Source: an uncultured Chitinophagaceae bacterium (lineage in GTDB: Bacteria; Bacteroidota; Bacteroidia; Chitinophagales; Chitinophagaceae). From it: DNA of 64,000 bases. The position numbers were made by a program, and so were the translations under genes. Position 1 is the first letter of the stretch, and every line of letters begins with the position of its first letter. This document shows, piece by piece, positions 48,728 through 58,035 of the stretch. The stretch spans positions 186,001 through 250,000 of the forward strand of contig CALCII010000016.1 in assembly GCA_937907395.1 (NCBI GenBank). Direction: 5' to 3'. The notes beneath the pieces are model-generated. The model did not search any database and was not told the origin of the DNA. It worked only from the letters and a program-made list of their open reading frames with translations.

Positions 48728-51055
48728 CTAATACACCTGTAACTCACTCACAAATAACCATGCTTTGTTACCTGCACCCGGGTATCCTTGCGGAATGATT
48801 CCCTTATTGGAAAGAATAATTTTTACATATCGTGCATTCACCGGTTTTGAAAATTCACAGATGAACTGGTTGTTGCTGTAGCTGATGTTGGATGTTACTG
48901 CAGTTGAATAATTTTTCCCATCTGCAGAATAACTTACTTGCATAGCAGCAGGTGCCCAGATCCAACTGCCCTGTTCTTCAAATACCCCTGCTTTTACAAA
49001 GGCAATGCTTGTTTCAGTTCCCAGATCAATCACGGCTTCACAATCAGTTCCGGCAAAGCCAAGGAATTCGGAGGTACGCATCATCCCTTTTTCATTAACG
49101 GCACCGTTTACTAACGTGAACGCACCATCGCCGGGATAAGAAGGAGATGCGTTATTGGTTAATGTAATTTCTTTACCTGTGCTTTTTGAATATTCAAATT
49201 CCTGTGTTACAGTTGTGCCTGCATTTTTGAATCCGTAGCCCGCAGTAGCTTTTGTGCTTTTTGTAATCAGTTGTGGTTTTGTATAAGGCCAGCGTGAAAC
49301 GCCACCATTAAAGCTTAGCCATATGGTTGAAGGAAGCCTGCTTTCCACTTTCCATAACACCCCGTTATGATCGGGTGTTGGAAGAATACTTGTTTTAAGG
49401 TCATAGAATGCATTACTATAGTTCCATTGCATGCGATCATATCTACGGAACTGTGTGATCAATCGTTGCTCAAAACCGGCTGAGTCTTTTTTGTCTTTTT
49501 GTGTCCATAGTATTTCACTCAGTGCTGCCATACGTGGCAATAACATGTATTCAATTTTCTTAGTGTTGGTGATGTATTCTGTCCAGAGATTGGCTTGCGC
49601 TCCACGTATATACATTGCTTCTGCTGCAGTCAATTCTTTTGGTACGGGATCGTATGCATATATTTTTTGTACGGGGTTGTAACCGCCAAATGTTATAGAG
49701 TCTTCATTGCGTGATTGCGAATGATCAAAGTACAAAGGACTTCCCGGTGTCATGATCACATAGTGCTGTTGTTTGGCTGCTGCAATGCCGCCGGCTTCGC
49801 CCCGCCAACTCATCACCTGTGCGTTGGGTGCCAGTCCGCCTTCGAGTATCTCATCCCAGCCAATAATGGTTTTTCCTTTTTTATTGAGATAGGTTTCAAT
49901 ACGCTGAATAAAATAACTCTGCAGTTCATGTTCGTCTTTCAGGTGCAGATCTTTCATCCGTTGCTGACATCGGGGACATTGTTTCCAATGTGTTTTGGGG
50001 CATTCATCGCCCCCCACATGAATATAGTTGGAAGGGAAGAGCGCTGCCACTTCATCCAGCACACGTTCAAAAAACAAAAACGTACTGTCGTTTCCTGCGC
50101 AGAATACATCATCGAACACACCCCATGTTTCCTGTACCAGTTTGATGCGCCCGTTCTTTTGTTCTTCCACACTTTTCTTTGAAATCATGGACAATGGTAT
50201 CTCTGTTGGCTTGGCAGGAAAACAACTGAGCCAGGGATAGGCTGCGATGGCTGCACTACCGTGGCCGGGCATTTCAATTTCCGGAATCACTTCGATGAAA
50301 CGATCTTTTGCATATTGAATGACTTCTTTTACTTCTGCCTGTGTGTAATAACCGCCCACAGGCGTTTCATCATTGCCGGTGCCGGGATAATGGCCAATGA
50401 TGGTACCGTTTCTGTTGCTGCCAATGAAAGTAAGCCTGGGAAATTGTTTGATTTCGATCCGCCATCCCTGGTCGTCGGTTAAATGCCAATGAAATGTATT
50501 GAGTTTATGAAAGGCGAGATAATCAATATAACGTTTCACCATTTCAACGGAGAAGAAATGACGTGCCACATCGAAATGAACACCTCTGTAAGAGAAGCGG
50601 GGGAAATCGTTCACGGTCAGTTGTGGTACCGATGGATATACAAAACCTGCTTGTTTCTTTGTTGCAACAGGAAGTAGTTGAATCAATGTTTGCATTCCGT
50701 AAAAAGTGCCGCTATAGGTGTCGCCGGATATTTCAATGCTGTTCCCGGAAACAGTGAGTTCATATTTTTCATTTGTACCCGGACGAATCATTTTTTTGGT
50801 ACTGAAACGGATGAATTTTTGTGCAGCTGTTTTTACTGTTTTTAATTCGAAGCCAAATTGTTTTTTTAAGTGTTGATTGAACTGCCTTGCAATTTCTGCA
50901 TCCATTTGATCGGAGGCAAGAATGACCGTAGCAGGAGTGATGGTGAAATTTCCTTTCTTAACCAGTAGTTCCTGTGGCTGCGGAATAATTGATACAGTTT
51001 GTGCATTGCCGGCAAATGCGATGAACAAAATAAATACAGCAGAGAAGAGTTTCAT
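48728..51055 (-). CDS. Exported GH20 beta-N-acetylhexosaminidase
   Basis: 775-residue enzyme removing terminal GlcNAc/GalNAc from glycans. Signal peptide about 1-19 (ending GNAQ); GH20b domain about 20-150; barrel from about 155 with FHWHLTDDQGWRIEIKQFP and the catalytic pair Asp350-Glu351 in HVGGDECPK. The C-terminal region (about 630-775) is beta-rich, ends in a motif of the discoidin/F5-8C type (NARYVKIILSNKG, then SELQVY), and may bind carbohydrate. No operon partner downstream. Confidence 0.93.
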   Translation of the reverse strand: MKLFSAVFILFIAFAGNAQTVSIIPQPQELLVKKGNFTITPATVILASDQMDAEIARQFNQHLKKQFGFELKTVKTAAQKFIRFSTKKMIRPGTNEKYELTVSGNSIEISGDTYSGTFYGMQTLIQLLPVATKKQAGFVYPSVPQLTVNDFPRFSYRGVHFDVARHFFSVEMVKRYIDYLAFHKLNTFHWHLTDDQGWRIEIKQFPRLTFIGSNRNGTIIGHYPGTGNDETPVGGYYTQAEVKEVIQYAKDRFIEVIPEIEMPGHGSAAIAAYPWLSCFPAKPTEIPLSMISKKSVEEQKNGRIKLVQETWGVFDDVFCAGNDSTFLFFERVLDEVAALFPSNYIHVGGDECPKTHWKQCPRCQQRMKDLHLKDEHELQSYFIQRIETYLNKKGKTIIGWDEILEGGLAPNAQVMSWRGEAGGIAAAKQQHYVIMTPGSPLYFDHSQSRNEDSITFGGYNPVQKIYAYDPVPKELTAAEAMYIRGAQANLWTEYITNTKKIEYMLLPRMAALSEILWTQKDKKDSAGFEQRLITQFRRYDRMQWNYSNAFYDLKTSILPTPDHNGVLWKVESRLPSTIWLSFNGGVSRWPYTKPQLITKSTKATAGYGFKNAGTTVTQEFEYSKSTGKEITLTNNASPSYPGDGAFTLVNGAVNEKGMMRTSEFLGFAGTDCEAVIDLGTETSIAFVKAGVFEEQGSWIWAPAAMQVSYSADGKNYSTAVTSNISYSNNQFICEFSKPVNARYVKIILSNKGIIPQGYPGAGNKAWLFVSELQVY

Positions 51056-51119
51056 GCAAACAATTTATCGTTAAATATACAAACTGAAACAAAGCAGATA
51101 CCGTGCTGCGTATGAACGG

Positions 51120-51689
51120 TTACTGAAAATTACAGGAAGCTATCACCTGCCATTTGCCTTCCACCAGTTTTAACAGAGAGAAAGATGAAACCGGAAACGT
51201 TGCATGGTACTTTTCTTTTGAAAAATGGCCCCATGATTGAATGAAGGCAGCCGGACTCATATCACGATTTGCAATAGTTACATGCGGGTGAAAGGGCCGG
51301 TTGTCTTTTTGAATGATCTCCGGAAATACAGAGGTGAAATGAAGCTCCACATCAGATTTCAACAGAGCTAACGATGCATTCTGTTCCACTTGTACAAAAA
51401 GGACTCTGTTGCTGAAATGCGAGAAACCGTTGAGTTGAATGTTGATCTGCTCTTTGCGTTGTTGAAAGGAATGTAATGCTGCAAGTATTTTTGCTTCTTC
51501 TTCTTGTTTCACCCAAAAAGGAGGAATGAGTGTAATATGCGCCGGCGATTTTAACGCAACGGTGCAGCCAAACTGATCCCGCATCCAGTGCTTGAAAGAA
51601 AGTACTTTCTGATTGATTTCGTCCGGACAAACCACCGCTACAAAATACATGGAAGCAGTTGATGAATGTATGGGATCAGTTGGGTTCAT
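51120..51689 (-). CDS. 2'-5' RNA ligase / phosphoesterase family protein
   Basis: 189-residue 2H-phosphoesterase with both HxT/S-type motifs: HITL (in KSPAHITLIPPFW) and HVTI (in FHPHVTIANRD), placed about 100 residues apart as in the LigT/YjcG family. It probably cleaves or joins 2',5' or cyclic phosphodiesters in RNA. The start is 4 bases after the NRAMP-like gene, so it is part of the 5-oxoprolinase transcript, which is unusual. Confidence 0.85.
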   Translation of the reverse strand: MNPTDPIHSSTASMYFVAVVCPDEINQKVLSFKHWMRDQFGCTVALKSPAHITLIPPFWVKQEEEAKILAALHSFQQRKEQINIQLNGFSHFSNRVLFVQVEQNASLALLKSDVELHFTSVFPEIIQKDNRPFHPHVTIANRDMSPAAFIQSWGHFSKEKYHATFPVSSFSLLKLVEGKWQVIASCNFQ

Positions 51690-51693
51690 ACCA

Positions 51694-52881
51694 CTAAAAT
51701 AACTTTGGTAACTCGTTGATAAAAGTGATTGTGCTCATCCACAACATAACGGCCACCACCACCCAGCCACTCCACAATAACCAGGCAGGGTGCTGTTGGT
51801 TCGCCTGCCTGCGTTTCATCATCACCCATAAAATCAACCCCAGTGAAAAAGGAAGAATAAATCCGTTTAATGCCCCTGCCAGTACAAGGATGGTTACGGG
51901 TTTGCCAATCAGGACAAATATGAAGGTGGAGATAATAATGAAAACAATGGTGGTTGAACGATGGTTCTTTTCAAATACCGGGTGTAATGTTTTAAGAAAG
52001 CTGATAGATGTAAAGGCAGATCCAACAACTGAAGTGATGGCAGCACTCCATAAAACAATCCCGAATATTTTATAACCTGCATTACCCAACGCCGATTGAA
52101 ATACAGAAGCAGCAGGATTTGATGAATCTAAAGTAGCGCCCATCGTCAATACACCTAATACAGCAAGGAATAACAACACACGCATGCAGGCTGTGATCAG
52201 AATACCACTCACCGCACTTCGTTTCACTTCTTTCTGTTCGGGCATCTTTTTTTCTTCCAGCATACGATGGGCGCCGGCAAAGGTGATATAGCCGCCTACC
52301 GTACCGCCAACCAGTGTTACAATGGAAGTGAGGTTGATGGTGGCGGGAACAATACTCCGGTGCATCACTTCGGCTATTGGTGGATGTGTGGTAACTGCAA
52401 CGTATAACATGAGCAATAGCATCACGATCCCCAATAGTTTTACAAATAAATCCATGGCTCTGGCGGCATCTTTCACCAGGAACAATACAATGGCCACAAA
52501 AGCGCTGATAATACTTCCTGTTTCTACGGATACCGGAAACAAAATATTTAAACCCAAGCCACAGCCGGAAATATTACCAATGTTAAAAGCAAGTCCGCCA
52601 AAACAAATCAGCAAGGTAAGGAAGTGCCCGCTGCCGGGTATGACTTCATTCGCAAGTTCTGACCCACGTTTACGGTTGGCCGTTAGTGCCAGCCAGATGT
52701 TGATCTGTGCAATAATGTCGATAATCACCGAACACAGGATTACAAATCCCATGCTGGCCATCAGTTGTTGAGTGAATACAGTCGTTTGGGTGAGGAAGCC
52801 CGGACCAATGGCAGAAGTGGCCATCAGGAAGGCAGCACCGATACCAGCACCTGTCCATTTATGAAAGCGTGCGGATGTCAA
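51694..52881 (-). CDS. NRAMP-like transporter of the 5-oxoprolinase cluster
   Basis: 395-residue membrane protein with about eleven helices and an NRAMP-type start (ATSAIGPGFLTQTTVF). It resembles YcsG-type proteins that travel with pxpA. Because the canonical NRAMP metal motif DPGN is replaced by IGPGF, the cargo may be an organic compound such as 5-oxoproline; this is inference from context. Its start overlaps pxpA by 23 bases. Confidence 0.85.
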   Translation of the reverse strand: MTSARFHKWTGAGIGAAFLMATSAIGPGFLTQTTVFTQQLMASMGFVILCSVIIDIIAQINIWLALTANRKRGSELANEVIPGSGHFLTLLICFGGLAFNIGNISGCGLGLNILFPVSVETGSIISAFVAIVLFLVKDAARAMDLFVKLLGIVMLLLMLYVAVTTHPPIAEVMHRSIVPATINLTSIVTLVGGTVGGYITFAGAHRMLEEKKMPEQKEVKRSAVSGILITACMRVLLFLAVLGVLTMGATLDSSNPAASVFQSALGNAGYKIFGIVLWSAAITSVVGSAFTSISFLKTLHPVFEKNHRSTTIVFIIISTFIFVLIGKPVTILVLAGALNGFILPFSLGLILWVMMKRRQANQQHPAWLLWSGWVVVAVMLWMSTITFINELPKLF

Positions 52882-53614
52882 TGCCTTCCTGTTTTAGTCG
52901 TGATGAAATTGTTTTTGCAAATGCAACTGCATGAGGTACATCACCATGTAAACAAATTGTATCAGCATCAAGGACAAGTTGTTTCCCGGTTAGTGATGTA
53001 ACAGTTCCTTTTAAAATCATTTCTATGGCTTGTTGTAAAGCTTGCTCTGAATGTTCAATTAATGCATTGGGAAGAGAGCGGGGGGTGAGGCTGCCATCTT
53101 CCTGATAGGTTCGATCGGCAAACACTTCTGCTGCTGTGCGGAGTCCTGTTTGTTTTGCTGCTGTTATGGAAACACTACCACTCAGTCCGTATACTAGTAA
53201 CGAAGGATTAAAATCGTAAACTGCTTTTGCAATAGTAGATGCTATGACTGTATCTTTTGCCGATTGATTGTACAAAGCACCATGCGGTTTTACATGGTGC
53301 AACACAGCTCCGGCCTTATTGATTTCGTTCTGAATGATATATAATTGTTCCTGAATACAGCTGTATAATTCCTGCGGACTTGTATGGATTTCTGTTCTGC
53401 CGAAATGTTCACGATCCGGCCAGGAAGGGTGTGCTCCAATTGCTACATTATTTTTGATACAACCGGCAATTGTTTCCCGCATGATCTCAAGTGTACCGGC
53501 ATGAAAGCCGCAGGCAATATTGGCACTGCTGATAAATGGCAGAATCAGGGCATCGGTGCTCATGCCTTCTCCCATATCGCAATTGAGATCAATGGAACGT
53601 TTCCTTGCTGTCAT
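52859..53614 (-). CDS. pxpA: 5-oxoprolinase subunit A (LamB/YcsF family)
   Basis: 251-residue protein with DLNCDMGEGMSTDALILPFISSANIACGFHAG at the N-terminus and AIGAHPSWPDREHFGR, the LamB/YcsF hallmarks. With PxpB and PxpC it hydrolyses 5-oxo-L-proline to glutamate at the cost of ATP. It overlaps pxpC upstream by 4 bases (ATGA). Confidence 0.95.
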   Translation of the reverse strand: MTARKRSIDLNCDMGEGMSTDALILPFISSANIACGFHAGTLEIMRETIAGCIKNNVAIGAHPSWPDREHFGRTEIHTSPQELYSCIQEQLYIIQNEINKAGAVLHHVKPHGALYNQSAKDTVIASTIAKAVYDFNPSLLVYGLSGSVSITAAKQTGLRTAAEVFADRTYQEDGSLTPRSLPNALIEHSEQALQQAIEMILKGTVTSLTGKQLVLDADTICLHGDVPHAVAFAKTISSRLKQEGIDIRTLS

Positions 53615-54594
53615 GAAAATATTTTGCTTACCTGTTGTTGCAATTGCTCCAATGTATTCTGTTGCCGGAAATACAATTGCTCGGCTACCTGTAAACTTAC
53701 AATTTCAAACTGAATTGTATCGCCGGGTTTCTTTTGTGCAAGAACAGGTAAATCTGCTTTGATTACTTGTAAGATACGGGGATAGCCACCAACTGTTTGT
53801 GCATCGGCCATGAGTACGATGAGTTCACCCGAAGCTGTGAGTTGAACGGTGCCCGGCATTACTGCAGAAGATATAATATCGTTGATTTCTGTTTTCCAGG
53901 CGGTATCGCTTGTTAAACGGTAACCCATTCTGCTGCTTTGTGCACTAACGGTGAAGTTTGTTTTGTGGATGGATTTTTTTGCTGTGGCTGGTAACAAATC
54001 CCATTCTGCCGAAGTAAGCACACGAATGATACTGGTGTCCGCCAGCCCGGCTTTGTGCTTTATATTCACCTCTGTACCTGTTTGCAACAATTGCTGGATG
54101 TGTTGCTGAAGATGGGTAAGGGGTTCCTTTGTTTTTAATAAATCACCCTTTTTCAGCATCCTGCCTTTATGCCCGCCTTTTTTACAAAGCAGATCAGTGG
54201 AGTAACTGTTAAGAAACATGTCTGCATGGAATCCACCTGTAACTGACATGTATAAACGAAATCCTGAAATGGGCTGCAGTAATTCCAATGTGCTTCCTGC
54301 TTTCAACAGTAAAGGCTGATTCAAAAGGAGTGATGATGCATTACTTGTTGGTTGAAGTCCGCCCCCCGTAAATGCAATAACACAATCCTGGTGAATCAGA
54401 AAGCGATGTGGCGACTGTGTCAGTTCCAGTACCGTTTGATGCGGGTTGTTGCCAACAAGAATATTCGCCATTTGAGTGGCATATGTATCCATTGCACCAC
54501 CTGCAGCTAACCCGTACTGCAGATAACCGGAGCGGCCCAGGTCCTGTATGGTTGACAGGAAACCACATTGTATGATCTCAAGAAAAGGTTTCAA
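53611..54594 (-). CDS. pxpC: 5-oxoprolinase subunit C (biotin-dependent carboxyltransferase-like)
   Basis: 327-residue protein of the YbgK/KipA family. FLSTIQDLGRSGYLQYGLAAGGAMD at the start and SRMGYRLTSD and LMADAQTVGGYPRI later are diagnostic. Overlaps pxpB by 17 bases at its start and pxpA by 4 bases at its end, consistent with a stoichiometric complex. Confidence 0.95.
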   Translation of the reverse strand: MKPFLEIIQCGFLSTIQDLGRSGYLQYGLAAGGAMDTYATQMANILVGNNPHQTVLELTQSPHRFLIHQDCVIAFTGGGLQPTSNASSLLLNQPLLLKAGSTLELLQPISGFRLYMSVTGGFHADMFLNSYSTDLLCKKGGHKGRMLKKGDLLKTKEPLTHLQQHIQQLLQTGTEVNIKHKAGLADTSIIRVLTSAEWDLLPATAKKSIHKTNFTVSAQSSRMGYRLTSDTAWKTEINDIISSAVMPGTVQLTASGELIVLMADAQTVGGYPRILQVIKADLPVLAQKKPGDTIQFEIVSLQVAEQLYFRQQNTLEQLQQQVSKIFS

Positions 54595-55291
54595 AGGCTT
54601 CTCTTGTTATAGGTTTGAAAATAACTTCATCGCCGGTTTTTAATAGAAAAGGATTCTCTTTCTCCGGATCAAACACATGCAAAGGTGTTCGGCCGATGAT
54701 ATGCCATCCACCAGGTGTATCTAAAGGATAGATGCCTGTTTGATTACCGGCAATAGCTACCGAACCGGGATGCACTTTTAAGTCCGGTTTTTCTTTACGT
54801 TTCAGCACCAGTGCATCGTGCAGTATGCCCATATAAGGAAAGCCGGGGGTGAAACCGGTCATATATACTTTGTATTTTCTGCCGGTATGTAAACCAATGA
54901 TATCGTCAATGGATAAACGAAGTTGTTCACTAACGGCTGCCAGGTCTTTTGCCAGCGAGGGATCATAGCAAACAGGAATTTCCACTAAGCTTCCTGCAAT
55001 ATATATTTCATCACCTGAATGTTTGCTGAATAATTGTTCAACATACTGTTTCACGTTTGCTGAAGGTGATTGTCCATTGGAATCAACTGCTTCCGGTTTG
55101 AAGTAGATGGTAAGTGAGTTGTAGGCGGGTACGGTTTCCAGTAATCCTTTAAATGGAAATTTCTCCAGTAATTGTTGATGATGTATAACCTTCCTATGAA
55201 GTTTCAGACTGATGGTGTTTCCAAAAGAAACCATCAATGCATACTCGCTGAGGGAATGATACACTATCGCATCCATGTATTGAAAATACAA
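54578..55291 (-). CDS. pxpB: 5-oxoprolinase subunit B
   Basis: 237-residue protein of the YbgJ/KipI family. TGFTPGFPYMGILHDAL, then RKEKPDLKVHPGSVAIAGNQTGIYPLDTPGGWHIIGRTPL are the conserved core. It is the first gene of pxpBCA. The start could also be the Met five codons later (MDAIVYHSL). Known relatives include the KipI kinase inhibitor, but the complete pxp cluster favours 5-oxoprolinase. Confidence 0.93.
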   Translation of the reverse strand: MYFQYMDAIVYHSLSEYALMVSFGNTISLKLHRKVIHHQQLLEKFPFKGLLETVPAYNSLTIYFKPEAVDSNGQSPSANVKQYVEQLFSKHSGDEIYIAGSLVEIPVCYDPSLAKDLAAVSEQLRLSIDDIIGLHTGRKYKVYMTGFTPGFPYMGILHDALVLKRKEKPDLKVHPGSVAIAGNQTGIYPLDTPGGWHIIGRTPLHVFDPEKENPFLLKTGDEVIFKPITREAFETFS

Positions 55292-55304
55292 AATGCAGTA
55301 ATAA

Positions 55305-55333
55305 AAAACCCCGGAGAAATGATCCGGGGTTTT
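55305..55333. terminator. Terminator after pyruvate kinase
   Basis: AAAACCCCGGA (55305-55315) pairs perfectly with TCCGGGGTTTT (55323-55333) around GAAATGA. It is flanked by A- and T-runs and lies at the end of the pyk gene, in front of pxpB. The A-run side serves the minus strand. Confidence 0.88.
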
Positions 55334-55336
55334 CTA

Positions 55337-56830
55337 TTAATCTACAATTGTTATTTTAATGAGGTTCGTTGGTAAGTGAAGATGAACCGGTGTACTACCC
55401 GTGTTCACCACAATATCGCCAGCAGTAACAAATCCTCTGTCACGCAAGATGGCAATCTGATCGTTAATGATTTCATCCACACTTTCTTCTTCTGCATAAT
55501 AGAAGGCCCTTACTCCCCAGCTTAAGCTGAGCTGGTTTACCAATGATTCTTCTTTCGTAAAAATGTAGAGCGGAGCTTTGGGGCGGAAGGAGCTGAGCAT
55601 GAAACCGGTATAACCACTTTGTGTCATACCAATCAAAGCATGTGCACTTACATCCTTCGATATTTCGCAGGCATTGTAACAAATAGCATCGCTCAGGAAA
55701 GAAGGAGAGTGCGGTTGCGGTTTCAGGTCTTCTTCACGATCGTATTTATAGTAAGAGCTTCCTTCCACTTCTTCAATAATCTTGCACATGGTTTCCACTA
55801 CCAGTGCCGGATGTTGCCCGGTTGCAGTTTCACCACTCAGCATTACCGCATCGGCACCTTCCAGTACCGCATTGGCAACGTCGGTGATTTCGCTACGGTT
55901 TGGTTTCACACGGTCAATCATACTTTCCATCATCTGTGTGGCTACAATCACAGGCTTCGCCCTGTGCATACATTTACGGATGATTTCCTTCTGATTGAGA
56001 GGTACTTTTTCTACCGGTAATTCAACACCAAGATCACCACGGGCGATCATAATACCATCACTTTCAAGAATGATATCACGGATGTTTAATAAAGCTTCGG
56101 GTTTTTCAATTTTAGCAATGATTTTAATTTTTGCTTTACGTTCTTCCAGTTTGTTACGCAGGATTATAATGTCTTTCACATTACGTACAAATGAAAGCGC
56201 AACCCAATCCAGTTTCTGGTCAATGATGAAATCCAGGTCTTCCAGGTCTTTTTCGGTAAGGGCTGGGAGTGAAATTTTTGTATCGGGTAAGTTGATTCCT
56301 TTTTTAGAAGATAAACGTCCGCCCAATGTAACTTCCACCTGCACATCGTTGTTTTTGGTGATGCTGGTAACTTTAACTTCCAGTTTGCCATCATCAATCA
56401 AAATGATATTGCCAGGCTTCACATCTTTGTGAAGGTTAGGGTAGGATACATAAATACGTTCATGATTGCCAATGAGTTTTTCATTGGTAAATGTGAGGAT
56501 ATCGCCTTCTTTTACATCAATACCACCATTCTCCATTTCACCCACACGCAATTTCGGACCTTGTAAATCTCCCAGGATAGCGATGTTGTAAACTTCATGA
56601 TCATTGATTTTACGGATATGCTCAATGATTTTTGCTTTGTCTTCATGAGTTCCGTGTGAAAAGTTCAAACGGAAAACGTTCACGCCTGCTCTTACTAATT
56701 CCAATAATTTTTCATAAGTATCACAGGCCGGTCCCACAGTTGCCACAATTTTTGTACGGTGGCTCATGTGTTTGATTCCTGCTTCTTTATCCATTCCCTT
56801 ATGAAGATATTTTCCTACATTTTTCGACAT
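55337..56830 (-). CDS. pyk: Pyruvate kinase
   Basis: Converts phosphoenolpyruvate and ADP to pyruvate and ATP. 497 residues. TKIVATVGPACDTYEKLLELVRAGVNVFRLNFSHG starts the barrel, IIAKIEKPEAL has the catalytic Lys, and GIMIARGDLGVELP is the metal region. A C-terminal regulatory domain follows. Translation might start at a Met 21 codons in (MSHRTK). Its neighbour upstream is pfkA, another glycolytic control enzyme, 52 bases away in the same direction. Confidence 0.96.
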   Translation of the reverse strand: MSKNVGKYLHKGMDKEAGIKHMSHRTKIVATVGPACDTYEKLLELVRAGVNVFRLNFSHGTHEDKAKIIEHIRKINDHEVYNIAILGDLQGPKLRVGEMENGGIDVKEGDILTFTNEKLIGNHERIYVSYPNLHKDVKPGNIILIDDGKLEVKVTSITKNNDVQVEVTLGGRLSSKKGINLPDTKISLPALTEKDLEDLDFIIDQKLDWVALSFVRNVKDIIILRNKLEERKAKIKIIAKIEKPEALLNIRDIILESDGIMIARGDLGVELPVEKVPLNQKEIIRKCMHRAKPVIVATQMMESMIDRVKPNRSEITDVANAVLEGADAVMLSGETATGQHPALVVETMCKIIEEVEGSSYYKYDREEDLKPQPHSPSFLSDAICYNACEISKDVSAHALIGMTQSGYTGFMLSSFRPKAPLYIFTKEESLVNQLSLSWGVRAFYYAEEESVDEIINDQIAILRDRGFVTAGDIVVNTGSTPVHLHLPTNLIKITIVD

Positions 56831-56882
56831 GACAAGTCGGTTTGAATTTGATCAATGTTGTGAAGTGTGTTTCCGGTATAGT

Positions 56883-57866
56883 TTAGCTGGCTAAGATCTT
56901 AACAATCTTCATCCATTCATCACTTACTTTTTGTTTGGCCTTGATGGCTTTGTCGAGTGGTGTGTAATGAAGTTTGTTATTGAGAATGCCAATCATGGTA
57001 TTGTGCTTGCCTTCGAGCAATGCAGCAACAGCAGCATAACCTAAGCGGCTTGCAATGACACGGTCAAGGCAACTGGGTGAACCACCCCTTTGAATATGAC
57101 CAAGAATACAAACTCTTGTATCCAGGTGTGGCAATCGTTCCCTGATGATGGCTGCCACTTCATTAGCACCTCCGGTTTCATCACCTTCGGCAACCACAAT
57201 CATATTCACCAGTTTTTTACGGCGTTCTCTTTCTTCCAGTGCATCCACAACCGATTCAAGGTCTGTTTTTGTTTCCGGAATCAGGATATGTTCGGCACCG
57301 GTGGCAATACCACTGTGTAATGCAATATATCCGGCATCACGTCCCATCACTTCAATAATAAAAAGGCGGTCGTGAGCATCGGCTGTATCACGTATTTTAT
57401 CAATGGCTTCTACGGCAGTATTCACGGCTGTATCAAAACCAATGGTAAAATCGCTTCCGGCAATATCTTTATCAATAGTCCCGGGTAAGCCAATACAGGG
57501 AATATCATATTCATTAGAAAATTTCTGTGCACCACGGAAACTGCCATCTCCACCTATCACCACCAATCCGTCAATACCGTGTTTTTTTAAATTATTATAA
57601 GCGATTTTTCGTCCTTCCGGCTCATAAAACGCTTTACTGCGGGCTGTTTTAAGAATGGTACCACCTCTTTGTATAATGTTGGCCACGCTTCTGGAATGCA
57701 TGGGAATGATATCATCTTCCAGCATTCCCTGGTATCCACGCATGATGCCAAAAATTTCCAGGTTGAAATGCAGGCCGGTACGAACCACTGCTCGAATGGC
57801 GGCGTTCATGCCGGGCGAGTCGCCACCCGAAGTAAGAACACCAATTTTTGTAACTTTTTTGCTCAT
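56883..57866 (-). CDS. pfkA: ATP-dependent 6-phosphofructokinase
   Basis: 327 residues. GGDSPGMN at 14-21 is the ATP-binding loop; GGDGSFRGA and GLPGTIDKDI include the catalytic TIDxD. VMGRDAGYIA and ILGHIQRGGSPSCLDRVIASRLG are also typical. Commits fructose 6-phosphate to glycolysis. Grouped with pyk, giving joint control of glycolytic flux. Confidence 0.96.
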   Translation of the reverse strand: MSKKVTKIGVLTSGGDSPGMNAAIRAVVRTGLHFNLEIFGIMRGYQGMLEDDIIPMHSRSVANIIQRGGTILKTARSKAFYEPEGRKIAYNNLKKHGIDGLVVIGGDGSFRGAQKFSNEYDIPCIGLPGTIDKDIAGSDFTIGFDTAVNTAVEAIDKIRDTADAHDRLFIIEVMGRDAGYIALHSGIATGAEHILIPETKTDLESVVDALEERERRKKLVNMIVVAEGDETGGANEVAAIIRERLPHLDTRVCILGHIQRGGSPSCLDRVIASRLGYAAVAALLEGKHNTMIGILNNKLHYTPLDKAIKAKQKVSDEWMKIVKILAS

Positions 57867-58035
57867 GTACTGATTGTCTGTTAGAACGGTTTTATTGGAT
57901 CACATGTACGCTAAGTCGTTAAGAATCAAGCCCTCTTAAAATTCGGGCACTCAAAAATACGGAATTGAGTTCATAACAATTGTTCGTGATTGAGATTGAT
58001 CAGTTTGATTTAACTTGTATCTAAATTCTTTTAAT

